DNA of 42,391 nucleotides from positions 1 through 42,391 of the forward strand of contig DYIV01000009.1 in NCBI GenBank assembly GCA_020723435.1, written 5' to 3'. Every line of letters begins with the position of its first letter. Positions within the stretch are counted from its first letter, which is position 1. This document shows, one piece after another, positions 8,700-18,500 of this stretch. The stretch is from Slackia heliotrinireducens (GTDB taxonomy: Bacteria; Actinomycetota; Aquicultoria; DYIV01). The notes beneath the pieces were generated by a model. It did no database searches. It was not told the DNA's origin and saw only the letters and a list, made by a program, of their open reading frames with translations. Position numbers and translations under genes: made by a program.

Positions 8700-9682
8700 C
8701 GATTCACACACAGCTGTGCGACATCCTCCAAGTGGAGCATCCGGTGATCCAAGGTGGCATGGCGTGGGTGGCCACCGCCGAGCTGGCGGCGGCGGTCTCC
8801 GAGGGGGGAGGCTTGGGTCTCATCGGCGGCGGGAACATGCCGACGGACGTACTGCGTGCGGAGATCCGCAAAGCCAAGACACTTACATCGAAGCCCTTCG
8901 GCGTGAATCTGATGCTGCTGGACGCGCACATCGAAGAGCTCGTCGGCGTCGTGCTCGAGGAGCGCGTACCGGTCGTCACGACCGGCGCGGGAAACCCGGG
9001 CGTCTACATGGCCCAGATGAAGGAGCGCGACATCAAGGTGCTGCCGGTCTGTCCGTCGGTCGCTCTGGCGAAGCGGCTGGAGAGAGTTGGAGCGGATGCG
9101 ATCATCGTCGAAGGCATGGAGGCGGGCGGCCACATTGGAGAGCTGACGACGATGGTGCTCGTGCCACAGGTGGTTGACGCGATCGAAGTACCGGTCGTGG
9201 CCGCGGGAGGCATCGGCGACGGACGAGGAATGGCGGCGGCGCTGATGTTGGGCGCCGCAGGAGTCCAAGTCGGCACGCGGTTCATGTGCGCGAGCGAGTG
9301 TACGATCGACGATCACGTCAAGAAGCGGATCGTCAGAGCCGGAGATCGGGATACGATCGTGACCGGCTACTCAACCGGACACCCATGTCGAGTGATCAAG
9401 AACAAGCTCACTCGCGAGCTGGAGAAGCTTGATAAGGACGGCAAGGCCGAGGAGCTGGAGAAGATGGGCACGGGGCGCCTCAGGTCGGCCATGAGAGATG
9501 GCGACATAGAGTGGGGGAGCGTGATGGCCGGCGAAATCGCCGGACTGGTCTGTGAAATCACTCCGGCCGCGCGCATTGTCGCGGAGATGGTGGCCGGGGC
9601 TGAGCGGGCGCTCGCCGCCGGCATGGACTTGACCGGCGGGCACAGCGCACCTTCGGTGGTTCCGACGGCGGCTTCTTCGTAG
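8696..9682 (+). CDS. fabK: FMN-dependent enoyl-ACP reductase FabK / nitronate monooxygenase family (paralog 1)
   Basis: [86 protein letters not shown]; fab operon context. Confidence 0.88.
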   Translation: MTIHTQLCDILQVEHPVIQGGMAWVATAELAAAVSEGGGLGLIGGGNMPTDVLRAEIRKAKTLTSKPFGVNLMLLDAHIEELVGVVLEERVPVVTTGAGNPGVYMAQMKERDIKVLPVCPSVALAKRLERVGADAIIVEGMEAGGHIGELTTMVLVPQVVDAIEVPVVAAGGIGDGRGMAAALMLGAAGVQVGTRFMCASECTIDDHVKKRIVRAGDRDTIVTGYSTGHPCRVIKNKLTRELEKLDKDGKAEELEKMGTGRLRSAMRDGDIEWGSVMAGEIAGLVCEITPAARIVAEMVAGAERALAAGMDLTGGHSAPSVVPTAASS

Positions 9683-9689
9683 AGTTCGA

Positions 9690-10616
9690 ATGGGCGACCT
9701 GGCATTCATATTCCCCGGTCAGGGGTCGCAGAGCGTTGGAATGGGACGTGCGTTCTACGATGAATGGGAGCCCGCGCGACACTTCATGGAGGCCGCTGAG
9801 AACGCGTGTGGAGTTCCCGTCACGCGGCTTTGCTTCGAGGGGCCTGCCCAGGAGCTGGCCAAGACGGAAGTCGCACAGCCGGCGATCTTCACCGTTTCGT
9901 GCGTCGCCTTGTCTTTCGCCCGAGAAGCGGGCCTGACGCCGTCCGTGGTCGCGGGCCACAGTCTCGGGGAGTATTCGGCGCTCGTCGCGGCGGGCGTTTG
10001 CGATTTTGAATCCGCGTTGGCGGTCGTCTGCGAGCGAGGGCGGCTCATGGCTGCCGCGTCAAGCGAAGAGGACGGGATGGCAGCGGTGCTTGGTTTGGAC
10101 GCCGAGGCCGTCGAGAGCGCTCTGAGCACCGGTGCGGATGTCGAGATTGCCAACATGAACTGCCCCGGTCAGGTCGTTGTCTCGGGAAGGAAGTCCGCCA
10201 TTGCGGACGTGACCGAGCGACTGAAGGCCGCGGGAGCAAAGGGGGTTGTCCCACTGGCCGTCTCGGGGGCGTTTCACACGACTTGGATGGGGATGGCGAA
10301 TGACGACTTGGCCCCGCTAATTGGAGAGCTGGTGCGGGGCGATCCGGAGGTGCCGATCGTGCAGAATGCAACGGGCGGCGTCTCGCGCAGCGCCGATGAA
10401 GTGCTGGCCGCGCTCGGCGAGCAAATGATCAGCCCGGTCTTGTGGGAAAAGTCCGTCGCGACCATGGCGGCCATGGGCGTCGACGTCTACGTTGAGCTGG
10501 GGCCCGGCGCGGTTCTGAAGGGCCTGGTGCGGAGGTGTCAGCCCGGCGCGACGGTGGTGGGCTGCGGAGAGCCTGGAGCTCTCGATCAGTTGAGGGAGAG
10601 GATGCCAAGTGCCTGA
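9690..10616 (+). CDS. fabD: Malonyl-CoA:ACP transacylase
   Basis: FIFPGQGSQSVGMGRAFYD, VVAGHSLGEYSALVAAGV, NCPGQVVVSG, VSGAFHTTWM. Confidence 0.97.
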   Translation: MGDLAFIFPGQGSQSVGMGRAFYDEWEPARHFMEAAENACGVPVTRLCFEGPAQELAKTEVAQPAIFTVSCVALSFAREAGLTPSVVAGHSLGEYSALVAAGVCDFESALAVVCERGRLMAAASSEEDGMAAVLGLDAEAVESALSTGADVEIANMNCPGQVVVSGRKSAIADVTERLKAAGAKGVVPLAVSGAFHTTWMGMANDDLAPLIGELVRGDPEVPIVQNATGGVSRSADEVLAALGEQMISPVLWEKSVATMAAMGVDVYVELGPGAVLKGLVRRCQPGATVVGCGEPGALDQLRERMPSA

Positions 10617-11355
10617 ACTCGAAGGACGCACGGCCCTTGTGACGGGGGGTTCGAGGGGGATTGGCGCAGCGATCTGCATGACACTCGCGAGTGCGGGTGC
10701 GGATGTCGCCGTAAACTACCCAGGGCCTGACGTGCCTGCCGACGAGGTTGTCTCGGAGATCGAGAAGTTGGGGCGCCGTGCCATCGCCGTCTGCGGCGAC
10801 GTGTCGAGCGCCGGCGATGTCGAGCGGATGACGGCGGAAGCGGTGGACGCGCTCGGTGGCTTGGACATACTGGTCAACAACGCCGGGATAACGCGCGACG
10901 GGCTCCTCGTACGCATGAGCGAGCAAGATTGGGACAGTGTGCTCGCCGTAGACCTCAAGTCGGTCTTCCTGTGCACTCAGGCCGCGGCGAAGATCATGAT
11001 GAAAGCACGATCGGGATCCATTGTGAACATCGCGTCGGTGATCGGCCAAATAGGCAATGCCGGGCAGGTCAACTACGCGGCCGCGAAGGCGGGTGTCATC
11101 GCCGTTACTAAGTCGTGCGCCAAGGAGCTTGCCTCTCGTGGCGTGCGGGTGAACGCGGTGGCGCCGGGGTTCATCGAAACCCCAATGACGGCCGCACTCT
11201 CGGACAAGGTCCGAGAGGCCGCGCAGGAGCAGATACCGCTCAGACGGTTCGGGGAGGCTCAAGACGTGGCCAACGCCGTTGCGTGGCTCTGTGGGGATCA
11301 GGCGTCGTACATCACCGGACACGTAATCAATGTGGACGGCGGCATGGTAATGTAG
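10609..11355 (+). CDS. fabG: 3-oxoacyl-ACP reductase
   Basis: LEGRTALVTGGSRGIGAAIC, NNAGITRDGLLVRMSEQDWD, YAAAKAGVIAVTKSCAKELASRGVRVNAVAPGFIETPMT. Confidence 0.97.
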   Translation: MPELEGRTALVTGGSRGIGAAICMTLASAGADVAVNYPGPDVPADEVVSEIEKLGRRAIAVCGDVSSAGDVERMTAEAVDALGGLDILVNNAGITRDGLLVRMSEQDWDSVLAVDLKSVFLCTQAAAKIMMKARSGSIVNIASVIGQIGNAGQVNYAAAKAGVIAVTKSCAKELASRGVRVNAVAPGFIETPMTAALSDKVREAAQEQIPLRRFGEAQDVANAVAWLCGDQASYITGHVINVDGGMVM

Positions 11356-11389
11356 CTGGGGAAAGCGATCGAAAGGAAGGGACTGATCA

Positions 11390-11623
11390 ATGGCGGAGAC
11401 GTACGACAAGATCCAGGGGATCATCGCCGAGAAACTCGGCGTCGACGAGTCTGAGGTCGGGCGGGAAACCTCGTTCGTGGAGGACCTTGGGGCCGACTCC
11501 CTCGACCTCGTGGAGCTGATCATGGCGTTGGAGGACGAATTCGGTATCGAGATTTCCGACGAAGAAGCTGAGAAGATCACCACTGTAACCCAAGCGATCG
11601 AGTACATTGACGCGAAGGGATAG
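11390..11623 (+). CDS. acpP: Acyl carrier protein
   Basis: [37 protein letters not shown], with the phosphopantetheine Ser motif DSLD. Confidence 0.98.
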   Translation: MAETYDKIQGIIAEKLGVDESEVGRETSFVEDLGADSLDLVELIMALEDEFGIEISDEEAEKITTVTQAIEYIDAKG

Positions 11624-11649
11624 TCGCGGATAGGAGCAAGGACGGCGTT

Positions 11650-12639
11650 ATGAATATGCCTAGCCTCGAGATCGGGGCGCTGAGTTGCGCGCTGCCGGTC
11701 ATCCAGGGCGGTATGGCGGTGCGGATTTCGATGGCGCCGCTCGCTGCCGCAGTAGCGAAAGAGGGCGGCGTCGGCGTGATCGCCGGCTCCGGTCTGCACG
11801 TCCCTGAACTCGTCTCCGAAATCCGCAAGGCGAAGTCTCTCACCGACGGCATCATCGGGGTCAACATCATGGTCGCATGCAGGGAGTTCAAGCAGCTCGT
11901 GCAGGCAGCCCTCCAGGAAAGGATCGATCTCGTAATCGCCGGGGCGGGCTTCTCCCGGGATGTCTTCAAGTGGTGCGCTGAGGCGAAGGTTCCCATCGTT
12001 CCGGTCGTTTCGGGCGAGCGAGTGGCACGCCTGGCCGAGAAGTTTGGCGCCGCGGCCGTCGTCGTGGAAGGCACGGAGGCGGGTGGGCACCTGGGGACCG
12101 ACGAGTCTCTCAAGAGTATCCTGCCGCGAATCGTCGAGGCAGTGAAGATCCCGGTAATCGCAGCCGGAGGCGTGCTCAACGGCTTCGACATTGCCGAGAT
12201 GCTGTCGGCGGGCGCCAGCGGCGTGCAGATGGGCACCCGTTTCGCCGCCAGCGTAGAATCGAGCGCCGCCGACGAGTTCAAGCAGACGTACGTCAATGCC
12301 AAGCCGGAGGACGTGGTGCTGATTGAGAGCCCCGTTGGGATGCCGGGCCGCGCACTTCTGACGCCCTTCACCAGGAAGCTCCTTGCCGGCAAAGCGCCGC
12401 CTCCCAACACCTTGAGCAGGTGTGTGGCCTGCCTGAACCACTGCAAGAAGAACTACTGCATCATCGATGCGCTGGTCCGCGCGCAGGAGGGCGACATGGA
12501 GGACGGGCTCGTCTTCTGTGGCGCGCGGGTGGGGGAGATCAGCGAGATCCTGCCGGTCTCGGAGATCATCAAGAACCTCGTGCGCGAGTACGAAGAGAAG
12601 ATGAACCTGGGGGTGGCCCAGCCGTGCGTCGGGTCGTAG
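11650..12639 (+). CDS. FabK/nitronate monooxygenase family protein (paralog 2) with Cys-rich C-terminus
   Basis: [76 protein letters not shown]-terminal [35 protein letters not shown]. Confidence 0.85.
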   Translation: MNMPSLEIGALSCALPVIQGGMAVRISMAPLAAAVAKEGGVGVIAGSGLHVPELVSEIRKAKSLTDGIIGVNIMVACREFKQLVQAALQERIDLVIAGAGFSRDVFKWCAEAKVPIVPVVSGERVARLAEKFGAAAVVVEGTEAGGHLGTDESLKSILPRIVEAVKIPVIAAGGVLNGFDIAEMLSAGASGVQMGTRFAASVESSAADEFKQTYVNAKPEDVVLIESPVGMPGRALLTPFTRKLLAGKAPPPNTLSRCVACLNHCKKNYCIIDALVRAQEGDMEDGLVFCGARVGEISEILPVSEIIKNLVREYEEKMNLGVAQPCVGS

Positions 12640-13862
12640 TAACCGGCGTAGGGCCTATCGCGCCAAACGGGATTGGCAAGGAAGCCTACCGTGAGGCGCT
12701 CGCTGCAGGGAAGTCGGGGATCGATCGCATCTCCGGCTTCGACCCGGCGGAGTACCCTTCACAGATTGCCGGCGAAGTGGCGGACTTCGATGCGGGCGAG
12801 TTCCTCGATCAAAAGGAAGCCCGTCGCCTCGACAGATTCTGCCAGTTTGGCATCGCCGCGGCGCAACTCGCGCTGGACGATGCCAGTCTTGATATCGACG
12901 AATCGAACGCCTCCCGCGTCGGAGTGATCGTCGGTTCCGGCATAGGAGGGCTCGCTACCCTCGAAGAGCAGCACAAGGTGCTCCTCGACAGAGGACCGAG
13001 GCGCGTGAACCCTTTTCTCGTGCCGATGATGATCACCGACATGGCCGCCGGGAATATCTCAATTCGGCTTGGCGCGAAGGGGCCGAACTGGGCGGGCGTG
13101 AGCGCATGCGCGACGAGCACGACGACGATCGGCGAGGCCTTCGAGGCGGTGCGGCGCGGTGCGGCCGACGCCTGTATAGCCGGAGGCACGGAGGCCGGCG
13201 TGACACCGCTCGGCGTGGCGGGCTTCTGCGCCGCGAGAGCGCTCTCGCAACGCAACGATGAGCCCAAGGCCGCGAGTCGTCCGTTCGATGCGGACCGGGA
13301 CGGGTTCGTCATCGGCGAGGGCGCGGGCATCGTCATACTCGAGGAACTTGAGGGAGCGTGTGCCCGCGGCGCACACATTTACTGTGAGCTGGCCGGGTAC
13401 GGAGCCAGCGGAGACGCCTTCCACATCACCGAGCCGGACCCCGAGGGCGCCGGCGCGATTGCGGCGATGCGCGCGGCGCTGTCCGAGGGTCGTCTGGGAC
13501 CCGGCGACGTGGACTACGTCAACGCCCACGGGACTTCCACGAAGGTGGGCGACATCGCCGAGACCGCCGCCCTGAAGGCGCTCTTCGGTGACAGGGCATA
13601 CGAGGTCCCGGTCTCGTCCACGAAATCGATGACCGGACACCTCCTCGGCGCGGCGGGGGCTATTGAGTTGATCGCCTGCATCTTGGCCATGGAGCACGGA
13701 TTCCTACCGCCCACCATCAACCTCGACGATCCGGATCCGGAGTGCGACCTGGACTACGTGCCCCACAGCGCGCGACCGAAGGAGGTCAACGTCGCGCTCT
13801 CGAACTCATTCGGCTTCGGGGGGCACAACGCGACACTCGTCATCAGGAGGTTGGGGGAGTAG
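12624..13862 (+). CDS. fabF: 3-oxoacyl-ACP synthase II FabF; start refined to GTG 12624
   Basis: [89 protein letters not shown]. Confidence 0.95.
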   Translation: MRRVVVTGVGPIAPNGIGKEAYREALAAGKSGIDRISGFDPAEYPSQIAGEVADFDAGEFLDQKEARRLDRFCQFGIAAAQLALDDASLDIDESNASRVGVIVGSGIGGLATLEEQHKVLLDRGPRRVNPFLVPMMITDMAAGNISIRLGAKGPNWAGVSACATSTTTIGEAFEAVRRGAADACIAGGTEAGVTPLGVAGFCAARALSQRNDEPKAASRPFDADRDGFVIGEGAGIVILEELEGACARGAHIYCELAGYGASGDAFHITEPDPEGAGAIAAMRAALSEGRLGPGDVDYVNAHGTSTKVGDIAETAALKALFGDRAYEVPVSSTKSMTGHLLGAAGAIELIACILAMEHGFLPPTINLDDPDPECDLDYVPHSARPKEVNVALSNSFGFGGHNATLVIRRLGE

Positions 13863-14533
13863 GTGGCCGACGAGCAGATTGAGCTGGCCGAGCAGATCAT
13901 CGGGCATTCATTCGCCGACAGGGACCTTCTGCGAACCGCCCTTACGCATCCATCATTCTCCTTCGAGGCAGGCTCAAGCGACATGTACGAACGGCTTGAG
14001 TTCCTCGGGGACGCCGTCCTCGGCTTCATCGTCACCGACTACATCTACCGGCGCTTTCCGGACTTCCAGGAAGGCGAATTGGCCAAGTTGCGTGCCAGCG
14101 TGATCAGTGGGGATGTACTCGCGGAGATGGCCGCCGGCATGGACCTCGGGCGCTGTATCTTCATGGGCAAAGGCGTCGAGCAGATGGGCGGGCGTCACAG
14201 GGGCTCCATCCTGGCCGATTGCTTCGAAGCCATCATAGGGGCGGCATATCTCGACGCAGGGATCGCCGACACCCGAGAGGTAGTGTTGCGCATTGTTGAG
14301 GAGCGGATTGTCAAGCAGTCGGAGACGCGACAGTGGACCGACTACAAGTCCAGATGAACCTGACGCCCGGCTACGAGATACTGGCCGAATCGGGACCTTC
14401 TCACGAGAAGAGCTTCCGGTCGGTGGTCGTCGTAGGTGGCGAACGCTTCGGTGAGGGCGTCGGCACGAGCAAGAAGCGAGCGGAGCAGGCGGCGGCGTAC
14501 GAAGCGCTCAGGCGTCTGGGAGTGGAAGAGTAA
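13863..14533 (+). pseudogene. rnc: RNase III split by a -1 frameshift: catalytic domain 13863-14357, dsRNA-binding domain 14333/14354-14533
   Basis: Catalytic ORF has YERLEFLGDAVLGFIVTDYIY and GGRHRGSILADCFEAIIGAAYLDAG and ends TDYKSR*. The next frame has MNLTPGYEILAESGPSHEKSFRSVVVVGGERFGEGVGTSKKRAEQAAAYEAL (dsRBD). ATGA overlap at 14354-14357. Confidence 0.9.
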
Positions 14534-15522
14534 TGTTCAAGCGTGCGTTCGCCGCCATTTGGCGAGGAGTTAAGGCCGTCTTCACGCTGAAGGGCCTGCT
14601 GACGAGTCTGCTCGTCGGCGCGCTGGTGGCGGGAGTCCTTCTGTTCATGCCGCGAGAGGTCAACGAGCCGCGGCGGGTCGAGATGACGGGCGACTCGACG
14701 GGGAGCACGGAGCCGACCGCCACGCCCCGGATCGCAATCGTGATCGTCGGACTAGGTGCTCAAGGAAAGGGGCTCGACGCTCTCATTGGTCGGCTCATGA
14801 GCCTCAACGTCCCGCTGACCTACGGGATCTTTCCTGCCACGGACGCTTCGCGCCGCCAAGCACGCCTGGTCGACGTTGCGCCGTCGGAGGTCGCCCTGCA
14901 GTTGCCGATCGCCTTCTCTCAAGGACCGACGTCGAAGCGGCCGGGAGTCGTCACCTCGAGAATGCGTCGCCGGCAGATTGCGCGGCAGGTGGTAACCGAC
15001 ATCTACAGCCTGGGGCGGGTAGCCGGTATCGTGGCCCCAGGAGGCTACGCGAACGGGCGGACCGACGGCCAGATGATGCGGATAGTGCTCACGATGGCAA
15101 AACGGCGGAATCTCTACTTCCTGGACCTGGAGGACAACGGCTCCGCTTCACGCATCGCCGACGGCCTCGGCGTGCAGTACCTCAAACCTGACGTCGTGTT
15201 GGATGACGTGCAGACGGCGGACGGCGTCAAGAGCCAGATTTCCGTGGCCATCAACAAGGCCGTGTCGACTCAAGGCAACATCATCGTCGTCGGCCAACTG
15301 CTCCCGGTGACGGTGAACACGCTCATGGATTCGATCGACAAGATTCGCAAGGCCGATATCGAGCTAACGTCCATATCCGGGCTGAGCGCGTCGACCGAGC
15401 CTACGGCGGGGCCGTCGCTGCCGACGACGCCGACGCTTGAGCCATCCCCGACGATACTCCCGACCTCGACTGTTCCTCCCACGACCACGGCCCCGGCCCC
15501 GGGCAGCCAGTTCAACTTCTAG
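14533..15522 (+). CDS. Membrane-anchored divergent polysaccharide deacetylase (YibQ-like) family protein, apparently catalytically degenerate
   Basis: N-terminal TM (GLLTSLLVGALVAGVLLFM); RIAIVIVGLG...VPLTYGIFP...LYFLDLEDNGSASRIADGLGVQYLKPDVVLDD...NIIVVGQLLPVTVNTLMDSI; Pro/Thr-rich C-terminal tail. Confidence 0.68.
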   Translation: MFKRAFAAIWRGVKAVFTLKGLLTSLLVGALVAGVLLFMPREVNEPRRVEMTGDSTGSTEPTATPRIAIVIVGLGAQGKGLDALIGRLMSLNVPLTYGIFPATDASRRQARLVDVAPSEVALQLPIAFSQGPTSKRPGVVTSRMRRRQIARQVVTDIYSLGRVAGIVAPGGYANGRTDGQMMRIVLTMAKRRNLYFLDLEDNGSASRIADGLGVQYLKPDVVLDDVQTADGVKSQISVAINKAVSTQGNIIVVGQLLPVTVNTLMDSIDKIRKADIELTSISGLSASTEPTAGPSLPTTPTLEPSPTILPTSTVPPTTTAPAPGSQFNF

Positions 15523-15538
15523 CGACCGGCGCTTGTGG

Positions 15539-15544
15539 TAGAAT
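15539..15544 (+). promoter_or_regulatory. Putative -10 element upstream of smc
   Basis: TAGAAT ~30 nt before the SMC start, lying between inverted-repeat arms. Confidence 0.4.
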
Positions 15545-15574
15545 CCCGTTGTCAGCGCTAGAAGGGGACCACGC

Positions 15575-18500
15575 TTGTACCTCAAATCCCTGATCCTTCG
15601 CGGGTTCAAGTCGTTTGCCGACAAGACAGCACTCAGTCTGGAGCCGGGAGTTACCGTGGTTGTCGGCCCCAACGGCAGCGGCAAGAGCAACATCGCCGAC
15701 GCCATTCTCTGGGTGCTCGGCGAGCAAAGCGCGCGGAGTCTGCGTGGCGGCTCGATGGAAGACGTCATCTTCGCCGGGAGCGCGGGCAGGGACCCAGTCG
15801 GCGTCTCGGAAGTCTCGTTGGTCTTGGACAACTCCGACCACACTCTCCCCATTGAGTTCTCCGAGGTCACTTTGTCGCGCCGCATGTTCCGTAGTGGCGA
15901 GAGCGAGTACATGATCAACAACTCGCCATGCCGGCTTCTGGACATTCAAGAGCTCCTCGCCGACAGCGGCTTGGGCCGAGACACGTCGTCGATCATCAGC
16001 CAGGGCGGTCTCGATGACACCGTCAACTGCAAGCCCGAGGACCGGCGCGTGCTGGTGGAGGAGGCAGCCGCCGTCGTGAAGCACCGCCGTCGGAAGGAGC
16101 GGGCGACGAAGAAGCTTGACCTGATGGAGAGCAGCCTACTTCGAGCCAAGGACGTGCTCGCCGAGGTCAACCGGCAGCTGAAGCCCTTGGAGCGACAAGC
16201 GGAGGCGGCCAGCGAATACGAATCGCTCGCCAAGGAGCTTCGTGATGGCCAAATCGCGTTGGCCGTCATCGAACTGCGAACCATCAAAGGGGAGTGGGAG
16301 AAGCTCATCGCCGAGGAGGAAGAGGCGACGAAGCTGCTCGAGAAGCTCCGAGAGGAACTGGCCACCAAGGACGAGCAGGTTCGAAGCCTCCAGGGAGCTC
16401 TCGAGGCCAAGGGCCTCTACGCGGGTGATCTCGGTGAGCAGCGAAGGCGGCTCCAGGCGAGCTTGGAGCGCATCAACAGCGGCCTGCTCCTCCTCGAAGA
16501 AAAAGGCAAGAACCTCATAGAGCGCGCGAGCGACCTGCGCGCGAAGATCCATCACAGCGAGTCCAAACTCGCCGGTCTCCGTCGGGAAATGAAGCGGCTG
16601 CAGGACGAGAAGAAGACTGGAGAGGCGCAGCTGACCGCGCTCTATGCCGATCTTGCCGACGAGCGGCGCGCCGCCGAAATCGTCAAGAAGCGGCGGATCG
16701 CCGCGGCCGAGTCCGTTGAGACACTGGACGGGGCGATCAATCAGAACAAGTCGGTGCTGGCCGACAACCAGAAGTCGATCCAGTCGCTGAAGGGGCACGT
16801 GAAGAGCCTCTCCCTACAGCGCGAGTTCCTAACGGCCAGAGAGGCCGGGGTCGCGACGCGTCTCGACGAAACGCAAGGGCAGCAGGGTGGAGCGCAAGAA
16901 GTGGAGGCGAAGGCGTTGGTCGTCCTGAGCGGCCGGCGCACTAAGCTTGAATCGGCTCAAGAACAGATAGACACCATCGCCGGACAGATCGAGGGTTCGC
17001 GCCTGGAAGTATCGCAGAAGGCGGCGGCCATGGCCGAGATACAGGCGAAGATCTCGGCTCTCGAAGGGCTCTCGAAGCCATTCGCGGCCGCCTCGCCTGC
17101 CCTGGCCTGGCTCCTGAGCCAGGAGCACAAACTGAGCGGCTTGATAGGCATGGTGGGAGATCTCATATCTGTCTCGCGCGGCTACGAGAAGGTCGTCGAA
17201 GTGGCGCTGGGCAGCGATCTGTTCTGCGTGGTGACCAAGGACGCGAAGTCGACCCGCAAGGCCGTCGACTTCTTGCGCGAGAAGAAGGCCGGCGAGATTG
17301 CGTTCATTGCGACCTCCAAGGCGAAGGCGCGCCTTCCGAAAGAGTCGGGCCAGCAGATTGGGCGGCCGCTCGTCTACTTGGTCAAGTGCAGGCCTGAAGT
17401 GAAGAACGTCGTGGCACTGCTTCTGAAGGATACGTACCTCGTTGAGACACTGGACGAGGCCTTGAAGGCGTCCGGATCTGAGGGCCGGCGATATGTGACG
17501 CCCCAGGGCGAGGTCGTGTGGCCCAACGGAAAGGTGAGCCTCGGCGCGATGCCTGAGGGAGGAGCGGGAATGCTTCTGCGCAAGCGGGAGCTCGCCGATC
17601 TCCGCACGCAGCTCAAGAAGGTGCGCGGCGCCCATCAGTCCGCCAAGAAGACCGTGGACGCGCTCGAAGCGAAGCTCGAGAAGACACGGGCGCGCGCCAT
17701 CGAGCTCTCCACCTCGGTTCAGACCGCCGAGGACGCGGCCACGGAGGCTTCCGCCAAGGTGCGGGTGATCGCGGGCGATCTTGAGAGGATGGAGAAGGAG
17801 AAGGGAGATTTGGCCAAGGAGCTTGCGCGTGTTGCCACCGAATTGCGCCGCGAGGAGCCGCAATCCTCTCAACTCGAGAAGGAGAACACCCGGATAGAGA
17901 AAGAGCTGCTCGGCCTGGAGAAGAAGCTCGTCGTGGCGAAGAAAGACCACGACGAGCGATACCGCGAGGAGTTGGAGAAAGGACAGGTCCTTTCGCAGTG
18001 TCAGGTGGACATCGCCTCGTTGACCGAGCGCAGCATCTACATCAAACGGCGGGAGATGACGATCGGAACCGAGGTAAACGAACTCGAGACGACCAGGACG
18101 AAGGAGTACGAAATCGCTCGAGCCCTGGACGGCCTCCGGGAGAGAATCAAACCGGTGCACGAGATGTACGCGGCCCTGCTCCAGACGGCGGAGGCCTGGG
18201 AAGCGAGGCTTTCCGAGCAGGCAGTGGCGGAGCAGGCCGATGCCGCAAGCTTGCGCGAAAAGCTGCACGAGGCCCAGGAGGTCACGCGAGGACTGAGCGC
18301 CCGCATCGAAGAGGTCGGGAGCCGCGTGGCGGAACTGCGTGTGACCAAAGGCCAGCTCGAGTTGCGTGTGAACGCAGCGGTCAAGGAGATAGTCGAGGAA
18401 TACAACATTCCGATCGAGCAGGCTCTGAAGCGCAGGGTGGCCGCGGAGGAGCGCGACCGGCTTCACCAGAAGGTTCGCGCTCTGCGAGGAAAGGTCGCGC

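Noticed and set aside
8665-9177. 170-aa alternative-frame ORF over fabK1
   Set aside because: Overlaps FabK1 in another frame with Arg/Gly-rich shadow translation.
10429-12441. 670-aa antisense ORF across fabD-fabG-acpP-fabK2
   Set aside because: Spans four clear sense genes and has no domain-like pattern; GC composition artefact.
17097-17127. Palindromic CTGGCTCCTGAGCCAGGAG inside smc
   Set aside because: Within a conserved coding segment (hinge-proximal); likely a codon-driven coincidence.
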